Shown here: one piece after another, positions 16,835-25,919 of the stretch
Layout: each line of letters opens with the position of its first letter
Numbering within the stretch: the first letter of the stretch is position 1
Assembly: GCA_008080915.1 (NCBI GenBank)
Contig: VMDI01000041.1
Span: forward strand, 1 to 53,877
Source of the DNA: Gammaproteobacteria bacterium
GTDB lineage: Bacteria > Pseudomonadota > Gammaproteobacteria > PS1 > Pseudothioglobaceae
Length of the DNA: 53,877 nucleotides
Reading direction: 5' to 3'
The notes under the pieces: generated by a model
The model's database searches: none
The model's input: the letters and a program-made list of their open reading frames with translations, nothing else
What the model was told of the DNA's origin: nothing
Made by a program: the position numbers and the translations under genes

Positions 16835-17350
16835 AAAAAAACCAAAACAAGAGTGAATCAAGAAATATTCGCTAATACTGTCAGAGTTATTGGAAACAAT
16901 GGTGAGCAATTAGGAGTATTTACGATTGAAAAGGCTCTTGGAGTTGCTGAAGAAGCATCTTTAGATTTAGTTGAAATTTCACCAAATGCTGAACCTCCTG
17001 TTTGTAAAGTCATGGACTTTGGTAAATATCAGTATGAACAGAAAAAACAACTCAGTGATGCAAAGAAAAAGCAAAAGAAAACAACTGTCAAAATGATTAA
17101 GTATCGTCCAAGTACTGAAGAAGGCGATTATCAGATTAAATTTAGAAACTTGACTAAGTTTCTTGATAATGGTGATAAAGTCAAAGTTGTTATTTGGTTT
17201 AGAGGAAGAGAAATGCAGCATCGTGAATTAGGAATGGAGATGCTGGAAAGAATTGAAAAAGATACTGAAGAATTTGCTACTGTTGAACAGAAAGCAAAAT
17301 TAGAGGGTCGTCAGCTTGGCATGATGCTGGCACCTAAATCAAGAAAATAG
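16832..17350 (+). CDS. infC: Translation initiation factor IF-3 (AUU start)
   Basis: The protein has 172 residues counted from ATT 16832. The N-domain contains LDLVEISPNAEPPVCKVMDF and the C-domain KYRPSTEEGDYQIKFRN, FRGREM and EGRQLGMMLAP, all IF3 hallmarks, joined by a lysine-rich linker. Starting at GTG 16853 would lose seven residues (KKTKTR after the initiator) that correspond to the basic N-terminal extension of E. coli IF3. IF3 keeps ribosomal subunits apart and discriminates start codons, so its own AUU start gives negative feedback. Confidence 0.95.
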   Translation: MKKTKTRVNQEIFANTVRVIGNNGEQLGVFTIEKALGVAEEASLDLVEISPNAEPPVCKVMDFGKYQYEQKKQLSDAKKKQKKTTVKMIKYRPSTEEGDYQIKFRNLTKFLDNGDKVKVVIWFRGREMQHRELGMEMLERIEKDTEEFATVEQKAKLEGRQLGMMLAPKSRK

Positions 17351-17384
17351 AGAATATCTCTATTTAATAAAACTCGAATGAGTT
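17346..17384 (+). other. Two hairpins in the infC-rpmI leader (possible L20 autoregulatory site)
   Basis: Stem 1: AATAGAGA (17346-17353) with TCTCTATT (17357-17364), overlapping the infC stop. Stem 2: AACTC (17371-17375) with GAGTT (17380-17384). They fill the short gap before the rpmI ribosome site AGGAG (17391-17395). In E. coli L20 represses rpmI-rplT through structures in this gap; equivalence here is inference. Confidence 0.35.
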
Positions 17385-17401
17385 AATAAAAGGAGTAAAT
17401 G

Positions 17402-17599
17402 ATGCCGAAGTTAAAAACAAATAGAGGTGCTGCAAAGCGCTTCAAAAAAACCGCCAGTGGCGGATATAAATGTAAACAGTCACATCTTCGCCATATTTTG
17501 ACGAAGAAAAGTACTTCTAGAAAAAGAAGCTTACGTGCACCTGATACCGTTGAGAAAGTAGATGTTCCAATGGTCAAAAGAATGTTGCCATATAGTTAA
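17402..17599 (+). CDS. rpmI: 50S ribosomal protein bL35
   Basis: The protein has 65 residues, the same length as E. coli L35. [17 protein letters not shown] at the N-terminus and [17 protein letters not shown] in the middle are diagnostic, and MLPYS is the usual end. Two ATG codons are in tandem (17399 and 17402); the second gives the family-standard MPK start and better spacing from AGGAG. Part of the infC-rpmI-rplT unit. Confidence 0.97.
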   Translation: MPKLKTNRGAAKRFKKTASGGYKCKQSHLRHILTKKSTSRKRSLRAPDTVEKVDVPMVKRMLPYS

Positions 17600-17617
17600 T
17601 TTTTTAAGGAGTAAATC

Positions 17618-17960
17618 ATGGCTAGAGTATCAAGAGGCGTTCAAGCCCACGCAAAACATAAAAAAATTCTAAAGAAAGCTAAAGGCTATTATGGTGCACG
17701 TTCAAAAGTTTTCCGTGTTGCCAAACAGGCTGTTATTAAAGCAGGTCAATATGCTTATCGTGATAGAAGGCAAAGAAGAAGACAATTCAGAAGATTATGG
17801 ATTGTAAGAATTAATGCTGAAGCAAGAAATAACGGCCTAAGCTATTCACAGTTAATCAATGGATTGAAAAAAGCAAATATTGAAATTGACAGAAAAGTTT
17901 TGTCAGATATCGCAATATTTGACAAACCAGCATTTGCAAAGATTGCTGAGCAAGCGAAAG

Positions 17961-17974
<14 letters not shown>
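17618..17974 (+). CDS. rplT: 50S ribosomal protein bL20
   Basis: The protein has 118 residues, of standard length. [20 protein letters not shown], then [38 protein letters not shown] and [10 protein letters not shown] are diagnostic. It is a primary 23S rRNA binder essential for early large-subunit assembly, and in E. coli the repressor of its own operon. The ATG follows AAGGAG. Its TAA is the first three bases of the loop of a terminator hairpin. Confidence 0.98.
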
Positions 17975-19023
<1,049 letters not shown>

Positions 19024-19024
19024 T

Positions 19025-21385
19025 ATGGATATTTCAACTACCTGGCTAAGAGAATGGGTTAATCCCAAAGTAAGTGATAAAGAATTAGCTGAAACCTTGA
19101 CTATGGCTGGCCTGGAAGTGGATGGTATCAATCCAGTTGCACCTCCATTTAACAATGTGGTCATTGGTCATGTAGAGAGTTGTGAAAAGCATCCTGATGC
19201 AGATAAACTGAGCCTGTGTATTGTTAATACTGGGTCGGAAAAATTACAGATTATCTGTGGTGCCAAAAACGTTCGAAAAGACTTAAAAGTTGTAGTTGCA
19301 ACTGTCGGTAGTGTTCTTCCAAGTGGATTGAAGATTAAAAAAGCCAAACTACGTGGAGTCGAATCTAATGGAATGATTTGTTCAGAATCTGAATTAGGTT
19401 TAGTTGAGAATTCAGAAGGAATTCTAGAATTAGAACCAGATGCTCCAATTGGAGAAGATATTAGAAGTTATCTTGATCTTGATGATAATATTGTTGAACT
19501 AGATATCACCCCTAATAGGGGAGATTGTTTTTCGATCCTTGGTGTAGCAAGAGAAGTCTGTGCAAACTTTAATATAAATATTAGCGCAGTTGAGAGTTCA
19601 AATAAAGAGTCAATTTCTGATTCTATCAAGGCGACACTTTTAAATCCTGAGGCTTGTCCGAAATATTGCTCTAGAGTCATCACAAATATTGACAACACAA
19701 TACAGACACCCCAATGGATGCAGAAAAGATTAAAGAGATCCGGTCAACAATCTCATTCTCCAATTGTAGATATTACAAATTATGTTTTGCTTGAACTAGG
19801 GCAACCAATGCATGCGTTTGATCTTGAAAAAATTGATGGTCAGATCATTGTTAGAAAAGCAAAACAAAACGAGAAACTAGAATTACTCAATGGACAAACT
19901 GTCGAGCTAAATAATGATACGCTTGTCATTGCTGATAACAAATCAGCTATCGCAATGGCCGGAATTATGGGTGGTGAGAGCACTTCAACACAACCTGATT
20001 CTACAAAAATACTTTATGAAGCTGCTTTTTTTGAGCCAGTAAATATTGCTGGTAAAGCAAGATCATATGGTTTGCATACGGAGTCCTCTCTAAGATTTGA
20101 AAGAGGTGTTGATTTTGAACTTGCAGAAAAGGCAATTGAAAGAGCAACAGAATTAACTTTAGAAATTTGTGGTGGAAAAGCGGGTCCTATCCAGGTGGAG
20201 ATCAATAATGAATTTATGCCTAATCCACAACCTATCTCAATTTCGATAGAAAAGATTCAAACTATTTTAGGGTTCGATATAGATTTCGATTGGGCAACAC
20301 AAAAATTCCAGAGTTTGGATTTTGAAATTATAAGTGCTACTGATTCTAGTTGGACAATTCAACCCCCAAGTCATCGATTTGATATCAGAATTCCAGAGGA
20401 TTTAGTTGAAGAGCTTGCTAGACTTTATGGGTACGATAAATTACCAGTTAAACCTCTTAATTTGAATGCAACCCTTAAATCAAAACCCGAATCGAATATA
20501 TCTAAGAATAAAATCATTCAATCATTGGTAAATAGGGGGTATCAAGAGGTTATTACATATAGCTTTATATCGCCAAAGCTACATGATTTAGTTACTCCAA
20601 GTGATCAGAAAATTACTTTAGCAAACCCAATCTCGTCAGATATGTCGATAATGCGATCTTCACTCTGGCCAGGTTTGTTGCAATCACTGTCTTCAAATTT
20701 AAAAAGAGGTCATCAAAATATAAAGTTTTTCGAAACTGGTTTATGCTTTAACGGAACTGGCCCAAACGAACAGGTAGTAAAGATTGCGGGTGTAATATCT
20801 GGTAATCGTTTTGAGAAAGGCTGGAGTAATGATACTAAACCACTTGATTTCTTTGATATTAAAGCAGATTTAGAAAGCTTGATATCTTTAGGTAAGAATT
20901 CTTTTAGTTTCCAACCTGATGAAAATCCTGCATTGCAAATTGGTCAAACAGCTTCTATTGCTTTTAAAGGTAAAGTGGTAGGATGGATTGGATCAATCTC
21001 TCCATATTTGCAACAAGAATTATCGCTACCTAAATGTTATTTATTTGAAATTGAATTGGATGTTATCAAAGATGGCATGCTATCCAAATATAAAAAATTC
21101 TCCCAATATCAAAAATCAGAAAGAGACATAGCAGTATTGATAGACAAAGACATACAGATTTCTGAAGTCTTGAGCGCCATTCAAGAACTATCGCAAAATG
21201 ATTTAATTGATGTCCAACTATTTGACTTATATCAGGGTGATAAGATTGAGACATCTAAAAAATCCATTGCTTTGAATCTTAGCTATCAATCATTTGAAAT
21301 GACTCTAACAGACGAAATTATTAACTCATATGTTGACCAAGTTCTTAAAGTGCTTCAAGATAAGTTTTCCGCAGAGCAAAGATAA
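19025..21385 (+). CDS. pheT: Phenylalanyl-tRNA synthetase beta subunit
   Basis: The protein has 786 residues. Domains in order: an N-terminal tRNA-binding OB fold (VGHVESCEKHPDADKLSLC is the family pattern, with I in place of the first V here), the B3/B4 editing domain, the B5 domain, the inactive class II core and a C-terminal ferredoxin-fold anticodon-binding domain (YQKSERDIAVLIDKD). It forms an alpha2-beta2 enzyme with PheS and hydrolyses mischarged Tyr-tRNA-Phe. The TAA of pheT shares its last base with the ATG of ihfA. Confidence 0.96.
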   Translation: MDISTTWLREWVNPKVSDKELAETLTMAGLEVDGINPVAPPFNNVVIGHVESCEKHPDADKLSLCIVNTGSEKLQIICGAKNVRKDLKVVVATVGSVLPSGLKIKKAKLRGVESNGMICSESELGLVENSEGILELEPDAPIGEDIRSYLDLDDNIVELDITPNRGDCFSILGVAREVCANFNINISAVESSNKESISDSIKATLLNPEACPKYCSRVITNIDNTIQTPQWMQKRLKRSGQQSHSPIVDITNYVLLELGQPMHAFDLEKIDGQIIVRKAKQNEKLELLNGQTVELNNDTLVIADNKSAIAMAGIMGGESTSTQPDSTKILYEAAFFEPVNIAGKARSYGLHTESSLRFERGVDFELAEKAIERATELTLEICGGKAGPIQVEINNEFMPNPQPISISIEKIQTILGFDIDFDWATQKFQSLDFEIISATDSSWTIQPPSHRFDIRIPEDLVEELARLYGYDKLPVKPLNLNATLKSKPESNISKNKIIQSLVNRGYQEVITYSFISPKLHDLVTPSDQKITLANPISSDMSIMRSSLWPGLLQSLSSNLKRGHQNIKFFETGLCFNGTGPNEQVVKIAGVISGNRFEKGWSNDTKPLDFFDIKADLESLISLGKNSFSFQPDENPALQIGQTASIAFKGKVVGWIGSISPYLQQELSLPKCYLFEIELDVIKDGMLSKYKKFSQYQKSERDIAVLIDKDIQISEVLSAIQELSQNDLIDVQLFDLYQGDKIETSKKSIALNLSYQSFEMTLTDEIINSYVDQVLKVLQDKFSAEQR

Positions 21386-21672
21386 TGTCTGTTACTAAGA
21401 AAGATATTTCAGATGATTTGGTTAAGAAAAATGGTATTAGCCACGGACTCGCAAAGGCAATTGTCAATCAATTTTTTGATGAAATTAAAAATGCTCTTAT
21501 CTCTGGTGAAGAAGTCAAAATTTCAGGTTTGGGAAATTTTAAAGTCCTAAATAAATCAGCTAGACCAGGGAGAAACCCAAAAACAGGTGAAGAGGTAACA
21601 ATTTCAGCTAGAAAAGTAGTTACTTTTAAAGCTGGTCAAAAACTCAAAAAAATAGTCTTAGAAAGCTCCTAG
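21385..21672 (+). CDS. ihfA: Integration host factor alpha subunit
   Basis: The protein has 95 residues of the HU/IHF family. VKISGLGNFKVLNKSARPGR (about residues 45-64) with NPKTGEEVTISARKVVTFKA is the DNA-binding arm and signature; the pheT-ihfA linkage is specific for the alpha subunit. IHF bends DNA at recombination, replication and promoter sites. The start shares one base with the pheT stop. The 3' end overlaps the convergent hypothetical gene by 4 bp. Confidence 0.94.
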   Translation: MSVTKKDISDDLVKKNGISHGLAKAIVNQFFDEIKNALISGEEVKISGLGNFKVLNKSARPGRNPKTGEEVTISARKVVTFKAGQKLKKIVLESS

Positions 21673-22139
21673 CTGCTAATTGCTGACATAAAGCCTCTCA
21701 ATACTGGAATGGCTTTTTCAACAACTTCTTTATTTTGATCTTCGTTTCTTACCTGATCTTCAAGGACCTTATCGGTTGATGTAAGTGTGATATTAAAATC
21801 ATCATCAAATGAAAAACCAATAAAGTAGAAACCCTTGGCCTTACTTCTGGCTGAGTGAATAGCAAGAAAATCAGTTTCCCATGCAAGTTCAGCATTGTAT
21901 TTTTGATCAGTATTTGAAGTATCTCTATTGACGAAAATAATAGTAGTTCCAAACTGGAAAATAAATTTATCTGCGGGACACGATGAAGCAGGTTTGATTG
22001 AAAGTTCGCCATCTTTAATGGCATCTGCAATTTTTTTTAACTGTTCACTATTTAGCTCAATGAATTTTGAATCAAGATAGTCATTGATATTAGTATTAGG
22101 AAAATTGTTCTGAAGGAATTCTACTAAGCGCTTGATCAT
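21669..22139 (-). CDS. Hypothetical protein, 156 aa
   Basis: I do not recognise the family. The protein is soluble, acidic and without signal peptide. The first 55 residues look helical (MIKRLVEFLQNNFPNTNIND, then SEQLKKIADAIKDGE), and the middle has beta-type stretches (KFIFQFGTTIIFVNRD; GFYFIGFSFDDDFNITLTST). One cysteine (C54). It has its own likely promoter (TATAAT at 22172-22167 on the minus strand) and is convergent with ihfA. Confidence 0.6.
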   Translation of the reverse strand: MIKRLVEFLQNNFPNTNINDYLDSKFIELNSEQLKKIADAIKDGELSIKPASSCPADKFIFQFGTTIIFVNRDTSNTDQKYNAELAWETDFLAIHSARSKAKGFYFIGFSFDDDFNITLTSTDKVLEDQVRNEDQNKEVVEKAIPVLRGFMSAISS

Positions 22140-22166
22140 AACTTTGCAAAAGATGAAAAGTGTTAA

Positions 22167-22172
22167 ATTATA
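22167..22172 (-). promoter_or_regulatory. Candidate -10 box for the 156-aa hypothetical gene
   Basis: A consensus TATAAT on the minus strand lies about 28 bp ahead of the start codon at 22139. No good -35 box is seen at 17 bp. Confidence 0.4.
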
Positions 22173-22201
22173 CCGAATCAGGTACTTTTAAAGACCACAA
22201 A

Positions 22202-23263
22202 CTAGTTAGATGGTTTGAAATTTAGCTTATAGATATCAAATATCGTAATTGCAAGAGCAGCAATAAGAGGGCCAAAGATTAGACCCAAAACACCAAATTG
22301 AATTACCCCAGCAAGAGTTGATAAAACAGTAAACAATGTGTGATTAAGTCCTGAATCCTGATCATTGCTCTTTAAAAAATTTATCAATAAAGGCCTTAAA
22401 AAATAATCAATAATTGCTCCGATGATGATTGCTCCAAATACAAAAATTATTAATGCTTCTTGATAGTTTCCCAGGAAAAAGAAGTATGCAGAAAGTGGCA
22501 ACCAAATAATCAAGCCTCCTAATACTGGTATAAAGCTTGCAAAAGCCATTGCAAGACCAAAATAAAGGCTTGGTAGATTGACTATATATGCTGCAATAGA
22601 AAATACTAGGCCTTGCAAAATTGCAACAACTAATACACTTCCAAGTAGAGTAACTGATAAGTTAGAGAATTCATTAAATAATAAATCTTTAAATTCAGCC
22701 CTAAGTGGAATTAGTTCTTTAATTTTCTTAAAAATATTTTCACCATCTAAATAGAAATAAAAGCAAGAGAAAATAGTTAAGATAGTAAAGAGAATGAAAT
22801 TACCTGAGAGGGTAATAATGCTATTCAGAATATAAATTGACGCATCTTTGATGGCAAATATAAATGTCTCAATCTTAAAATTCAAAGCACCAAATAGGTT
22901 ATTTTTAATCACCTGTGGTAAATGTTCAGAGGTCTTAATTGATTGAACCAACTGATGAATTTGCTCAATATTAAAGTTTTGATTGATTTCTTGAGTCAGT
23001 CTAGCGCCTTCAATTCCTGTGAGTATTAATAAGTATCCAAGTGGCATTAGAAGAATAAAAGTAATTCCCAGTGTTAATAAAATTGAGGAAAAGAGAATCG
23101 AAAATTTCATCCTTAATCGTTTGAGGATAGAAAATGTTGAAACAGAAATCAAAATTGCTAAAAATATAGAAGGAAGAAAAGGACTAAAAAGCCAAGCAAG
23201 AATTGTCACCGCTAAAATCATGATGATTAAGATGAACTGGTTTTCTAGTTGATGATTTTCCAT
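22202..23263 (-). CDS. AI-2E family (PerM/TqsA-type) permease
   Basis: The protein has 353 residues with about seven to eight membrane segments. The pattern of two N-terminal spans (ILAVTILAWLFSPFLPSIFL), a central amphipathic region and a C-terminal block with FGLAMAFASFIPVLGGLIIW and VLGLIFGPLIAALAITIFD is typical of the AI-2E transporter family. Members export autoinducer-2 or act as antiporters; the substrate here is unknown. It is adjacent to the NIF3-like gene upstream (sharing one base) and likely in one transcript with it. Confidence 0.88.
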   Translation of the reverse strand: MENHQLENQFILIIMILAVTILAWLFSPFLPSIFLAILISVSTFSILKRLRMKFSILFSSILLTLGITFILLMPLGYLLILTGIEGARLTQEINQNFNIEQIHQLVQSIKTSEHLPQVIKNNLFGALNFKIETFIFAIKDASIYILNSIITLSGNFILFTILTIFSCFYFYLDGENIFKKIKELIPLRAEFKDLLFNEFSNLSVTLLGSVLVVAILQGLVFSIAAYIVNLPSLYFGLAMAFASFIPVLGGLIIWLPLSAYFFFLGNYQEALIIFVFGAIIIGAIIDYFLRPLLINFLKSNDQDSGLNHTLFTVLSTLAGVIQFGVLGLIFGPLIAALAITIFDIYKLNFKPSN

Positions 23264-23583
23264 TACATACTTTCCATTTTTAATACTGAATAAGCAACTT
23301 CTTCATATGGATGAGAGGCCTTAAGTGCTGAAATTACTTGTTTTAATCGATCTTCAACACAAATCATTTCAACTTTATACTCATCAACGTAGTTAATTTG
23401 CTCTTTATTGCCAATTGATGGATTGGCGGTATGTGAAGGTTTAAATTGTCCTTTTCCCATTGTTTGCCATGCACAATTTTGATAATTATTAAATTTACCT
23501 GCACCTGCATTAAACATTGCAGTTTTAACGGCCTCTAGATTTTCCTCAGGCACATAAAAACTAATTTGAAAAACTAAACTCAC
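23263..23583 (-). CDS. YqfO/NIF3-like stand-alone CutA-fold domain protein
   Basis: The protein has 106 residues. FYVPEENLEAVKTAMFNAGA (about residues 9-28), NYQNCAWQTMGKGQFKP (about 33-49) and SHPYEEVAYSVLKM at the C-terminus match the small proteins related to the inserted ferredoxin/CutA-like domain of NIF3-type YqfO proteins. Function is unknown; a regulatory or metal-binding role has been suggested for the domain. It overlaps the AlkD-like gene by 23 bp, indicating coupled translation. Confidence 0.8.
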   Translation of the reverse strand: MSLVFQISFYVPEENLEAVKTAMFNAGAGKFNNYQNCAWQTMGKGQFKPSHTANPSIGNKEQINYVDEYKVEMICVEDRLKQVISALKASHPYEEVAYSVLKMESM

Positions 23584-24280
23584 CCTTTAAAAACCTTAAC
23601 CTCTTAACTTCTTCCATTTTCTCAATAGCATACCTTAATGTTGTTCTAGGAAGATTTGAATAGTTTTGGATGAGATACTCTTCAGTGATATTTGGATCCT
23701 TCTTAAAAATTTCTCGAAGAACCCAACCAATGGCCTTATGAATTAAGTCATGGTCATCATTAAGTAATTTTTTTGAAATCTCTAATGAGGGTTCAAATTC
23801 ATTTTTTTTAACAAAATATAGTGTGGAAACAATTGAAATTCTTTTGTGCCATAAATCAGAAGAAATGGATAGGTCAAATAGAATTTGCCTCTTAGATTTA
23901 TAACTATATAAATGTTTTCCAACAATATTAGGGGCTGTGTAGTCTACAAGGTCCCAATTATTTACCGAATGAATATTTGCCATATAAAGACTAAATATAT
24001 GACTTTTATCATCTAAATCATAGAGATATACCAGAATCAATAGTCCTAAAAAACGCACTTCATGAAAGGGACTATTTAGAAGTTTATCTATTTCTTTATA
24101 TTCGATATTCCGATAATGTTTCTTTGCAATCTGTCTTATAAATCTTGTAGGTGTGCCAATAAAAATATCATGTTCAGAATATTGACCTGGATCAGTCTTA
24201 AAAAAAGTTTTGATGGATTGAAGATGGTCGTGACTTGAAAAAGACTTAAGTTCTTCAATTAAATAATTTGCCCTCATCAT
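23561..24280 (-). CDS. AlkD-like DNA alkylation repair protein
   Basis: The protein has 239 residues composed of HEAT-like helical repeats. SVNNWDLVDYTAPNIVGKHL (about residues 106-125) is the signature of the AlkD family, and KAIGWVLREIFKKDP near residue 185 matches the later conserved helix. AlkD removes N3- and N7-alkylated bases without flipping them. Two tandem ATG codons (24280 and 24277) are possible starts. It is divergent from msrA across 31 bp. Confidence 0.85.
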   Translation of the reverse strand: MMRANYLIEELKSFSSHDHLQSIKTFFKTDPGQYSEHDIFIGTPTRFIRQIAKKHYRNIEYKEIDKLLNSPFHEVRFLGLLILVYLYDLDDKSHIFSLYMANIHSVNNWDLVDYTAPNIVGKHLYSYKSKRQILFDLSISSDLWHKRISIVSTLYFVKKNEFEPSLEISKKLLNDDHDLIHKAIGWVLREIFKKDPNITEEYLIQNYSNLPRTTLRYAIEKMEEVKRLRFLKGEFSFSN

Positions 24281-24311
24281 ATATACTACAAATTTTATCT
24301 AACTTTTATTT

Positions 24312-24791
24312 ATGCAATTTGCCTATCTAGCTGGCGGCTGTTTTTGGTGTATTGAGGCAGTTTTTCAAAGAGTCCAGGGAGTTAAATCAGTAGTTTCTGG
24401 ATATTGTAATGGACAGAGTAAGAACCCAAATTATCAAGAAGTGTGTTCAGGGAGTTCTGGACATGCCGAAGTTGTTGAAATCAAATTTGATGAATCTGAA
24501 ATTAATTACAGTCAATTATTAGATATTTTTTTTAGTGCACATGACTATACAACTCTGAACCGACAAGGGAACGATGTTGGTACGCAATATCGATCAGCAA
24601 TCTTTTATCAAGACACTCAGCAAAAAGAATTAGCCCTAGAGAAAATTCCAGACAATGCGGTAACTGAAATTACTCAGTTGGATGTATTTTATCCAGCTGA
24701 AGATTATCATCAGAATTACTATAATAATAATCCTGGACAACCATATTGTATGGTGATGATTGAACCTAAATTACGCAAACTTTTTTCATGA
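24312..24791 (+). CDS. msrA: Peptide methionine-(S)-sulfoxide reductase MsrA
   Basis: The protein has 159 residues with the catalytic motif AGGCFWCIEAVF (catalytic Cys10; Cys13 adjacent). QGVKSVVSGYCNG, SGHAEVVEI, NRQGNDVGTQYRSAIFY and PAEDYHQNYY are standard family blocks. It reduces the S-epimer of oxidised methionine in the cytoplasm. This is the shorter of two MsrA proteins in the window; the other is part of a fusion at 30672-31949. The stop overlaps the moeB start (ATGA). Confidence 0.94.
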   Translation: MQFAYLAGGCFWCIEAVFQRVQGVKSVVSGYCNGQSKNPNYQEVCSGSSGHAEVVEIKFDESEINYSQLLDIFFSAHDYTTLNRQGNDVGTQYRSAIFYQDTQQKELALEKIPDNAVTEITQLDVFYPAEDYHQNYYNNNPGQPYCMVMIEPKLRKLFS

Positions 24792-25531
24792 AAGATCAGG
24801 AATTGTTAAGATATTCTAGGCAAATTAATTTGCCTGAGTTTGGAATAGAGTCCCAGCAAAAATTAAAAAATGCCTCTGTGGTAATTATTGGCATGGGCGC
24901 TCTAGGTTCAATCTCATCAATGTATTTAAGTTCGGCAGGTGTTGGAAGAATTTTTATTGTCGATTTCGATGAGGTTGAACTGTCGAATTTACAAAGGCAA
25001 GTTTTATACGATGAATCAGATATTGGAAAATTAAAAGTTGATGCTGCGAAAGAGAAACTTAACCTGATTAATGCTAATGTAGAGATTGTCTCAATACATG
25101 ATAAAGCTACTAGAAAGAATATCAATGAGATCATATCTGAGGTTGATATTGTGCTTGACGGTACTGACAACTTTGATTCTAGATTCTTAATAAATAAATC
25201 CTGTGTTCAAAACAAAAAACCACTAATTTCTGCAGCAATCACTGCATTTGAGGGACAAATACTCACGTTAAAGGGTTATGAAAGAAATCTTCCTTGTTAT
25301 GAGTGCGTTTTTCCAAATATAGGAGAGGAAAATAACAATTGCGTAGACAATGGTGTCTTAGCTCCACTGCCTGGGGTAATTGCTTCAATTCAAGCCACAA
25401 TGTGCATTAAGCTTATAACCAATTTCTCACCTGCAGCATTTAATGAAATGATTTTATTCAGTGGTAAAGAAATTGATATGCGAAAAGTTAAATTAAAAAA
25501 AGACACAGATTGTCCAGTATGTGGAAAATAA
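24788..25531 (+). CDS. moeB: Adenylyltransferase of the MoeB/ThiF/HesA family
   Basis: The protein has 247 residues. Near the N-terminus: RYSRQINLPEFG; nucleotide loop VVIIGMGALGSISSMYL (about residues 31-47); VDFDEVELSNLQRQVLY; VLDGTDNFDSRFLIN. Two CxxC pairs (CYEC and the C-terminal CPVC) bind structural zinc. The family adenylates the C-terminal glycine of a ubiquitin-like sulfur carrier (MoaD or ThiS). MoeB is preferred by length and zinc pattern, but ThiF cannot be excluded because no carrier gene is adjacent. Confidence 0.86.
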   Translation: MKDQELLRYSRQINLPEFGIESQQKLKNASVVIIGMGALGSISSMYLSSAGVGRIFIVDFDEVELSNLQRQVLYDESDIGKLKVDAAKEKLNLINANVEIVSIHDKATRKNINEIISEVDIVLDGTDNFDSRFLINKSCVQNKKPLISAAITAFEGQILTLKGYERNLPCYECVFPNIGEENNNCVDNGVLAPLPGVIASIQATMCIKLITNFSPAAFNEMILFSGKEIDMRKVKLKKDTDCPVCGK

Positions 25532-25544
25532 TGTTTCGTTTAAT

Positions 25545-25621
25545 CGGGGCGTAGCGCAGTCTGGTAGCGCATCACACTGGGGGTGTGGTGGTCACAGGTT
25601 CAAATCCTGTCGTCCCGACCA
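25545..25621 (+). tRNA. tRNA-Pro (anticodon GGG)
   Basis: A full cloverleaf of 77 nt including encoded CCA. The acceptor stem CGGGGCG/CGTCCCG, D-arm GCGC/GCGC, anticodon stem TCACA/TGTGG with loop CTGGGGG (anticodon GGG), and T-arm ACAGG/CCTGT with TTCAAAT all pair. It reads CCC proline codons. Confidence 0.97.
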
Positions 25622-25665
25622 ATTAAATTAATTAAAACTTATATTATAATTTTCTAAAATATGAG

Positions 25666-25671
25666 TATAAT
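25666..25671 (+). promoter_or_regulatory. Candidate -10 box for the 50-aa protein gene
   Basis: TATAAT lies 44 bp ahead of the ATG at 25716, in the AT-rich gap after tRNA-Pro. No convincing -35 box. With the terminator at 25889 it would define a transcript of about 240 nt. Confidence 0.45.
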
Positions 25672-25715
25672 CAAACGAGTTAATTTAGAATTTTTCAAAT
25701 CAATAGGAGATAAAA

Positions 25716-25868
25716 ATGGCAGATCACAAACCTACTGTCCCAACTGGTCATTCAGATGGTTTAGTTACAGAGCAACTTCCACCTACTAAGAGTGGTTTCG
25801 TGGGTTACAAAACTACATACTCTGAAAAGCAAAAAGAAGCTAAGTATGAGACTCCTAAAGCTCCATAA
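25716..25868 (+). CDS. Small hydrophilic protein, 50 aa
   Basis: An unrecognised 50-residue reading frame begins MADHKPTVPTGHSDGLVTEQ and ends YETPKAP. AGGAG lies 8 bp ahead of the ATG. It is rich in Lys, Thr and Pro, has no cysteine, no membrane segment and low predicted order. It has its own promoter candidate and a strong terminator just downstream, so it looks like a monocistronic, well-expressed small protein rather than a chance frame. Confidence 0.65.
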   Translation: MADHKPTVPTGHSDGLVTEQLPPTKSGFVGYKTTYSEKQKEAKYETPKAP

Positions 25869-25888
25869 TTTTTTTAAGTTTTAGTTTG

Positions 25889-25918
25889 AAAGCCGCGGTT
25901 CTTCCGCGGTTTTTTTTG
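25889..25918. terminator. Bidirectional intrinsic terminator
   Basis: CCGCGG (25893-25898) and CCGCGG (25904-25909) pair around a 5-nt loop; the stem extends through AAAG/TTTT pairs and is followed by a run of eight T. It serves the 50-aa gene on the plus strand and, through the A-run on the other side, may also serve the convergent DJ-1 family gene. Confidence 0.85.
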
Positions 25919-25919
25919 T

